Positions 5,078 through 9,553 of a stretch of DNA of 9,553 nucleotides are shown one piece after another (position 1 is the stretch's first letter; every line of letters starts with the position of its first letter). The notes below the pieces were generated by a model. The model was not told the origin of the DNA. It worked only from the letters and a program-made list of their open reading frames with translations, and did no database searches. The stretch is from Nitrospinota bacterium. GTDB lineage: Bacteria; Nitrospinota; Nitrospinia; JACRGO01. The DNA is taken from positions 1 to 9,553 of the forward strand of contig JACRGO010000037.1 in NCBI GenBank assembly GCA_016212295.1, in the 5' to 3' direction. Made by a program: the position numbers and the translations under genes.

Positions 5078-7120
5078 ATGTTTAAAGACATGAAGTTAGG
5101 AGCGAAGATCGGGTCCGGCTTCGGGGCGTTGATCGCCATTGCCGTGGTACTTGGAAGCGTGGCGGTCTGGAAAATGAGCGGCGTTGAAGGGCAGTCCGCC
5201 CGGCTGGCCCATGAGTACGTCCCTGAAGTGGCGGCCGCTAAGGGGATTGAAAGGAGCTTCCTTGAAACCGCTTACGCCATGCGGGGTTTTACTTTCACCG
5301 GAAACGACAAGGACCTTGCCCTGGCAAGGGAGGAACTTGCGGCCACGAAAAAATTCCTGGACGAAGCCGAGGCCCTTTCCCAAAAGTATCCTGGGCTTGT
5401 CAAACTCAAAGCCGAGATAGCGGAAGCGCAAAAGGTTTACCAGGAGTATAACGCCCTTGTGCAGGAGACAGTGGCCCTGGAAGAAAAAATCAGCGGAAAC
5501 AGGCATTCCCTTGATTCCGCGGCCGAGGTTTTCACCAAGAATGTTTATTCCTTCCTGGAAGACCAGAACAAGGCAATGGAAGGCGAGATCAACTCCGGCG
5601 CCGCGCATGAAAAGTTGATGCAGAGGCACACTAAAGTAACGTGGATCAATGACGTTATTGAATTCGGCAACGCGGTCCGCATCGGCAACTTTAAGGCGGC
5701 GGCAAGGCGCAATCAGCAATTCGCCATTGACGCCCTTCCCAATTTCGACAAGATCGATGAAACGCTGGACAAGGTAAAGACCATCACCTTCCTGAAGGAA
5801 AATCTGGACGAACTAGAAGCTATCCGGAAGGCGGCTGATCAGTACCACGAGTCACTGAAGGCCCTTCTGGAGAACCAGAAGAAGCTGGCGGAAGTGGCGG
5901 AAAAACGCCGCGTGGCCACGGAGACCCTCGTTAAAATAGCAGAGGACACGGCGGACGCGGGCATGGAGCAGACTCAGAATATCGCTAATGAAGCGATTGA
6001 TTCCCTGTCCATGGCCTCCACCACCATGATCATCGGCCTGACAATGGCCATCATTATAGGGGTCCTTCTGGCCTTTTTCATTACCCGCGGGATCACGAAA
6101 CCAATCAATCACATCATTGAGGGATTGACGGCGGGGTCCGAGCAGGTCACCTCAGCCTCCCAGCAGGTGTCGGAGTCCAGCCAGCAGATGGCGGAGGGGG
6201 CCAGCGAACAGGTGTCTTCCCTTGAGGAGACCTCTTCCTCCCTTGAGGAGCTTACCTCCATGACCAGGCGGAACGCGGAGAACGCCAGGGAGGCTAACCA
6301 CAAGGCCGGCTCGGTGCGCGAGGCGGTTGAAAGGAGCAGGGAGGCAATGGAACGGATGTCCGGGGCGATATCCAAGATCAAGACCTCTTCCGACCAGACA
6401 GCCAAGATCGTGAAGACCATTGACGAGATCGCCTTCCAGACCAATCTCCTGGCCCTGAACGCGGCGGTTGAGGCGGCAAGGGCGGGCGAGGCGGGCAAGG
6501 GCTTCGCGGTGGTGGCTGAAGAGGTAAGGAACCTTGCCCAACGCAGCGCGGGGGCGGCGAAGAACACCTCCGAGCTGATCGAGGATTCACAAAAGAACGC
6601 TGACAACGGAGTATCAGTTTCCAGCGAAGTGGCCGGGATACTCAAACAGATCGTCGAGGGAGTCCAGACCGTGACTCAACTCGTGGCCGACGTATCCGGC
6701 GCCAGCGAGGAGCAGGCCAAGGGGATCGACCAGATCAACACCGCCGTGGCCCAAATGGACAAGGTCACGCAGTCCAACGCGGCCAGCGCGGAGGAGTCGG
6801 CTTCGGCAAGCGAGGAACTCTCGGCCCAGGCCATTGAGTTGGGCGAGATGGTGAACGTCCTTATAGGCATAGTGGGAAGCGCCGATGGAAAGGGCAACGG
6901 ACACAAGCCACTCAAGGCCATTAAGGGCGCCCAACCAATGCGGCTGAAAAGCGGCGCGGAAGTGGGCCACGGACTAAGAGACCAGGTTCATGGGCTGCTT
7001 GTTCACCGCAAGGGAGGCGCGCCAAAGGGGCTCAAGGCGGCCATGAGGCCCGCGCACAGGGAGATCAGGCCGGACGACGTGATTCCAATGGGCGACGACG
7101 CGGACTTCAAGGACTTCTGA
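5078..7120 (+). CDS. Methyl-accepting chemotaxis protein with helical bimodular (HBM-like) sensor
   Basis: A 680-residue transmembrane chemoreceptor. Membrane helix 1 is about residues 8-31; a mostly helical periplasmic sensor of about 280 residues follows, whose [22 protein letters not shown] segment resembles HBM-type receptors; membrane helix 2 is about 317-338. Only a short HAMP remnant ([15 protein letters not shown]) precedes the methylation helices with their paired Glu/Gln ([18 protein letters not shown]). The receptor tip that binds CheW and CheA is textbook: [20 protein letters not shown] onward, 449-486. A basic linker of about 60 residues leads to the end [13 protein letters not shown], a tail type common in delta-proteobacterial receptors. 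I start at ATG 5078 with AAGGAGGTG 6 nt upstream; the upstream open frame reads through repeats. It follows cheW by 91 nt, so the two likely form one unit. Ligand unknown. Confidence 0.95.
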   Translation: MFKDMKLGAKIGSGFGALIAIAVVLGSVAVWKMSGVEGQSARLAHEYVPEVAAAKGIERSFLETAYAMRGFTFTGNDKDLALAREELAATKKFLDEAEALSQKYPGLVKLKAEIAEAQKVYQEYNALVQETVALEEKISGNRHSLDSAAEVFTKNVYSFLEDQNKAMEGEINSGAAHEKLMQRHTKVTWINDVIEFGNAVRIGNFKAAARRNQQFAIDALPNFDKIDETLDKVKTITFLKENLDELEAIRKAADQYHESLKALLENQKKLAEVAEKRRVATETLVKIAEDTADAGMEQTQNIANEAIDSLSMASTTMIIGLTMAIIIGVLLAFFITRGITKPINHIIEGLTAGSEQVTSASQQVSESSQQMAEGASEQVSSLEETSSSLEELTSMTRRNAENAREANHKAGSVREAVERSREAMERMSGAISKIKTSSDQTAKIVKTIDEIAFQTNLLALNAAVEAARAGEAGKGFAVVAEEVRNLAQRSAGAAKNTSELIEDSQKNADNGVSVSSEVAGILKQIVEGVQTVTQLVADVSGASEEQAKGIDQINTAVAQMDKVTQSNAASAEESASASEELSAQAIELGEMVNVLIGIVGSADGKGNGHKPLKAIKGAQPMRLKSGAEVGHGLRDQVHGLLVHRKGGAPKGLKAAMRPAHREIRPDDVIPMGDDADFKDF

Positions 7121-7179
7121 GATCAATTTGAGATCTCAGATTTGAAATTTCAGATTTGAAATTTCAGATTTCAGATTTG
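7118..7179. repeat. YYYNRRR heptamer array directly after the MCP stop codon
   Basis: TGAGATC at 7118-7124, which includes the stop codon, pairs with GATCTCA at 7132-7138. From 7127 to 7175 there are seven consecutive words: TTTGAGA, TCTCAGA, TTTGAAA, TTTCAGA, TTTGAAA, TTTCAGA, TTTCAGA, then a partial TTTG. All fit YYYNRRR. Thirteen nt at 7122-7134 recur exactly at 7316-7328, at the start of the second array. Confidence 0.8.
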
Positions 7180-7184
7180 TCTCT

Positions 7185-7238
7185 CGCTCCCAGAGTCCTC
7201 CCTGGGAGCGGGAGGGAGTGTTTAAAATAATTTTTTTT
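7185..7238 (+). terminator. GC-rich hairpin with a distant T-run; weak terminator candidate for the MCP transcript
   Basis: CGCTCCCAG at 7185-7193 and CTGGGAGCG at 7202-7210 form a perfect 9-bp stem with an 8-nt loop. A run of eight T lies at 7231-7238, about 20 nt after the stem, which is farther than in a standard intrinsic terminator. It may simply be another of the fold-back repeats that fill this spacer. Confidence 0.3.
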
Positions 7239-7309
7239 CTTCGCGGCTTCGCGCCTTTGTGTGGGAATAAAAAGAAGTGGATCACACGAAGGCGCAAAGG
7301 CACGAAGAA
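7237..7309. repeat. Inverted repeat of 8-nt words
   Basis: The left arm 7237-7263 reads as TTCTTCGC, GGCTTCGC, GCCTTTGT, GTG. The right arm 7283-7309, on the other strand, reads TTCTTCGT, GCCTTTGC, GCCTTCGT, GTG. Ends and register match, while the CTTTG and CTTCG words are in swapped order, as in the unit at 3538-3644. The loop is 19 nt. The two units are clearly one repeat family with different word content. Confidence 0.75.
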
Positions 7310-7320
7310 ATATACATCAA

Positions 7321-7425
7321 TTTGAGATTTCAGATTTCAGATTTCAGATCTGAAATTTGAAATCTCAGGTCTTAAATCTCAGGTCTCGGATTTTAAATCT
7401 GAAATCTCAAATCTCAAATCTGAAA
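7321..7425. repeat. Fifteen uninterrupted YYYNRRR heptamers upstream of the second kinase
   Basis: In exact 7-nt register the words are TTTGAGA, TTTCAGA (three times), TCTGAAA, TTTGAAA, TCTCAGG, TCTTAAA, TCTCAGG, TCTCGGA, TTTTAAA, TCTGAAA, TCTCAAA (twice), TCTGAAA. Every one fits YYYNRRR. The first part uses TTTCAGA and TTTGAGA and the later part their reverse complements TCTGAAA and TCTCAAA, so the array can fold on itself and on the array at 7127-7179. It ends 6 nt before the GGTGGGGG that probably serves as ribosome site of the kinase gene. Confidence 0.9.
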
Positions 7426-7444
7426 TTTATAGGTGGGGGCCAAA

Positions 7445-9355
7445 ATGCCTAAGCCCGGCGTATGGACAAAGCTTTTTATCCTTCTCTTCCTGTCAGGCCT
7501 GTTTTCAGCCTCCATCGCTTTCTATTGGTCATTCAACCACGCCAGGGAAGCCCTGGCAAGGGAAACCTTCAACCACCTGACGTCCATCAGGGACATAAAG
7601 CAGCGACAGATAGAAAATTATTTCGCGAAGCGGCTGGCCGATACCAGAATCCTGGCCAATATGCCCGTATTCATGGAGCATCTAAAGGCTTTTCACCCGT
7701 CTCCAGCCCTGGACGAAAACTCCCCGGGAACAAAGGAAGATAACGAGGACCTCCTTCAACATTTTTTTAAAGCCTCGCGTGGGGCCGAAGGGGAAATAAA
7801 GTTTAACGACTTTTTCCTTATCGACAAAAGAGGGAATGTCCTTCATACCTTCGCGAAGGAGGAGGACCTGGGAACAAACCTGATTAATGGAAAATTCAAT
7901 AATACGTCCCTGGCCAGGGCCTTTGCCCTCGGCCTTCAGGGAGAGGGAATTTCAGACGTGGAATTTTACGCGGTGTCCGATGAAAATGTAAGCGCCTTTT
8001 TCGCGGTTTCCATAAAGGATGAAAAAGGCGAGGCGGCGGGGGTCCTGGCAAGCCAGATTTTCATGCGGGAGATAGATGAAATCATGCAGGAGAGGAGCGG
8101 CATGGGGGAAACCGGGGAGACCATTCTCATAGGCCAGGATTTTTTTCTTCGTTCCGACTCAAGATTTTCCAGGGAAAAGACCGTGTTAAAACTCAAGGAC
8201 GACCGTGAGGCGCCGCGAAGGGCCCTGAGGGGAGAAACCGGCGCGGCGTGGCTTAGGGACTACAGAGGCAAACTTGTGCTTAACGCCTACGCGCCGATTA
8301 ATATTCCAGGCTTGAACTGGGCGCTCATAGCCAAACAAGACGCGGAAGAGGTCCTTGCGCCTCTTGAGCGCCTGAAAAGGCAATTGTGGGCCGGCGTCGG
8401 CCTGTTCGCGGTTTTAATGATGCTGGTAAGTTATTTTATCGCCAGGAGGAGCGTCGCGCCGCTGCTTTCCCTGAGCGGTAAACTCCTGGAAATGGCCGGT
8501 TCCGGGAATTACGGAGCGACCCTTCCAGTTCAATCCGGCGACGAAATAGGGTCCCTGGTGGGATCATTCAACAAGATGAGCGAGACGATAAAATCAAAAA
8601 CCCAGGATTTGGAAAATGAGCTTTCGGAGCGGATAGCGGCCCAGGGGAAATTGGAAAGGACCAACAAGGAAATGGAGTCCTTCATCTATTCAGTGTCGCA
8701 TGATCTGAGGACCCCCATTATCACCGTGCAAGGGATGATGGACCTTGTGGTAAGGGAGTTGGGCGAAGGCATTTCGCAAGACGTCAAAACCTATGTCTCG
8801 CATATAAAGCAGTCCATTTTGAGGATGGACCAACTGCTCAAGGATCTTTTGGAGGTTTCCCGCGTGGGCAGGGTGGATATGGAGCCGGAAACGGTAAGCA
8901 TTAATGGCCAGGCGGAGCAAATAGCGGAGGAAATTAAGGCAATGGCAAATGGCCGGGATATTGAGTTCCTCGTTCAACCGGATATCCCCCTGTGCCGCGT
9001 CAACAAAAAACGGCTTTATCAGATCTTGTTGAACCTGGCCGGGAACGCGGTCAAGTTCATCCCGGAATCCGTTAAAAACCCGGTAATTGAGATAGGCGGC
9101 CGTATAGCGGGTCCAGGGTATGTGGAGTGTTTTGTAAAGGACAACGGGGAAGGGATCGACCCTAATAACCATGACAAAATTTTCAAACTTTTCGAGCGGC
9201 TGCACGGGCGCGAAATTCCAGGCACGGGCATGGGGCTGGCCTTCGTGAAGAAAATAGTGGAAAGCCTTGGCGGAAGCGTCCGCGTGGAGTCAGAGCCTGG
9301 AAAGGGGGCGGCTTTTTATTTCACGGTCCCGGCGGCGAAGGAGGAAATCATTTGA
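7445..9355 (+). CDS. Membrane sensor histidine kinase (Cache-HAMP-HisKA-HATPase)
   Basis: A complete 636-residue sensor kinase. Membrane helix 1 is about residues 7-30; a periplasmic Cache-type domain spans about 33-300 (FLIDKRGNVLHTF, then a second lobe with SGMGETGETILIGQD); membrane helix 2 is about 314-334; HAMP about 335-388 (GDEIGSLVGSFNKM) is followed by a short coiled coil. HisKA carries the H box SVSHDLRTPI with His419. The ATPase domain is intact: N box NLAGNAVKF (Asn530, Asn534), G1 DNGEGI (566-571), F box FKLFERL, G2 GTGMGL (593-598). The catalytic part resembles phytochrome-like kinases. No receiver domain is attached, so its partner is a separate protein; the CheY-like regulator in this window is one candidate. 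I start at ATG 7445 with GGTGGGGG upstream; a GTG at 7433 is also possible. Repeat arrays flank the gene on both sides, 324 nt after the MCP. Confidence 0.94.
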   Translation: MPKPGVWTKLFILLFLSGLFSASIAFYWSFNHAREALARETFNHLTSIRDIKQRQIENYFAKRLADTRILANMPVFMEHLKAFHPSPALDENSPGTKEDNEDLLQHFFKASRGAEGEIKFNDFFLIDKRGNVLHTFAKEEDLGTNLINGKFNNTSLARAFALGLQGEGISDVEFYAVSDENVSAFFAVSIKDEKGEAAGVLASQIFMREIDEIMQERSGMGETGETILIGQDFFLRSDSRFSREKTVLKLKDDREAPRRALRGETGAAWLRDYRGKLVLNAYAPINIPGLNWALIAKQDAEEVLAPLERLKRQLWAGVGLFAVLMMLVSYFIARRSVAPLLSLSGKLLEMAGSGNYGATLPVQSGDEIGSLVGSFNKMSETIKSKTQDLENELSERIAAQGKLERTNKEMESFIYSVSHDLRTPIITVQGMMDLVVRELGEGISQDVKTYVSHIKQSILRMDQLLKDLLEVSRVGRVDMEPETVSINGQAEQIAEEIKAMANGRDIEFLVQPDIPLCRVNKKRLYQILLNLAGNAVKFIPESVKNPVIEIGGRIAGPGYVECFVKDNGEGIDPNNHDKIFKLFERLHGREIPGTGMGLAFVKKIVESLGGSVRVESEPGKGAAFYFTVPAAKEEII

Positions 9356-9434
9356 GATTTGAAATTTGAGATTTCAGATTTGGGATTTGGGATTTGGGAG
9401 ATAAGATTTGAGATCGCAGATTTGAAATTCGATT
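9351..9434. repeat. Heptamer array overlapping the second kinase's stop codon
   Basis: Twelve 7-nt words in register, starting inside the stop codon (9353-9355): TTTGAGA, TTTGAAA, TTTGAGA, TTTCAGA, TTTGGGA (three times), GATAAGA, TTTGAGA, TCGCAGA, TTTGAAA, TTCGATT. Nine of twelve fit YYYNRRR; the misfits suggest an older or decaying array. It is the same family as the arrays at 7118-7179 and 7321-7425, so this word type brackets the kinase gene. Bases 9435-9549 after it hold no gene or repeat I can name. Confidence 0.8.
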
Positions 9435-9549
9435 TTTATGCTTTTTTTGATTCCCGCGCGCTACCGGCTATTGCAACACTTGTAGATAGAAAAAGCCACG
9501 CGAGGTAAGCTACGTTCTTCGTATTGTGCCACAACACAAGGAGAACGAC

Positions 9550-9553
9550 ATGG
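9550..9553 (+). CDS. Start of a gene continuing past the right edge
   Basis: ATG at 9550 is preceded by AAGGAGA at 9538-9544, 5 nt away, which is a strong ribosome site. Only four bases of the gene are visible, so nothing can be said of its product. Confidence 0.5.

Noticed and set aside
7127-7425. CRISPR array
   Set aside because: The repeat is 7 nt with no spacers; words vary and follow each other without unique sequence between them.
1-9553. tRNA, rRNA or riboswitch
   Set aside because: I saw no tRNA cloverleaf, rRNA segment or known riboswitch core; all foldable stretches are explained by the repeat families.

Overview
The window is a bacterial signal-transduction neighbourhood with unusually repeat-rich spacers. 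It carries two membrane sensor histidine kinases, two receiver-domain proteins (one degenerate), a CheW coupling protein and a methyl-accepting chemotaxis protein (MCP). Gene style suggests a Gram-negative environmental bacterium: Shine-Dalgarno sites of the AAGGAGG type, periplasmic dCache and helical-bundle sensors, an MCP ending in a VIPM...DF tail, and a -24/-12 type promoter. The Desulfobacterota (old Deltaproteobacteria), Nitrospirota or Nitrospinota are my best guess; no marker gene is present, so this is weak.

Layout. Bases 1-138 look foreign to the gene that follows. They hold the end of an unidentified plus-strand reading frame and mark the point where a minus-strand sensor kinase (100-2421) loses the second half of its ATPase domain. 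A repeat-filled spacer (2422-2981) separates it from a minus-strand CheY-like response regulator (2982-3410), which has a good sigma-54 promoter candidate at 3482-3498. A second repeat-filled spacer (3411-4055) divides the minus-strand genes from a plus-strand cluster: degenerate receiver (4056-4457), CheW (4441-4986, overlapping the previous gene), HBM-type MCP (5078-7120) and a second sensor kinase (7445-9355). A spacer without recognisable genes (9356-9549) leads to a well-placed ribosome site and ATG at the right edge.

Function. CheW couples the MCP to a CheA kinase that is not in the window; no CheA, CheR or CheB is present, so this is an accessory chemosensory cluster that must work with components encoded elsewhere. 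The degenerate receiver overlapping cheW is reminiscent of a split CheV. The two Cache-type kinases probably read extracellular ligands, and the intact CheY-like protein is a possible partner of either.

The most striking content is between the genes. Nearly every spacer is made of short-period tandem words of fixed length 7, 8, 9 or 10 nt, usually arranged as facing arms that can fold. The longest array (7321-7425) is 15 uninterrupted heptamers that all obey YYYNRRR, a rule that is its own reverse complement. Arrays of the same heptamer type bracket the second kinase gene, and three arrays start at or within about 10 nt of a stop codon.
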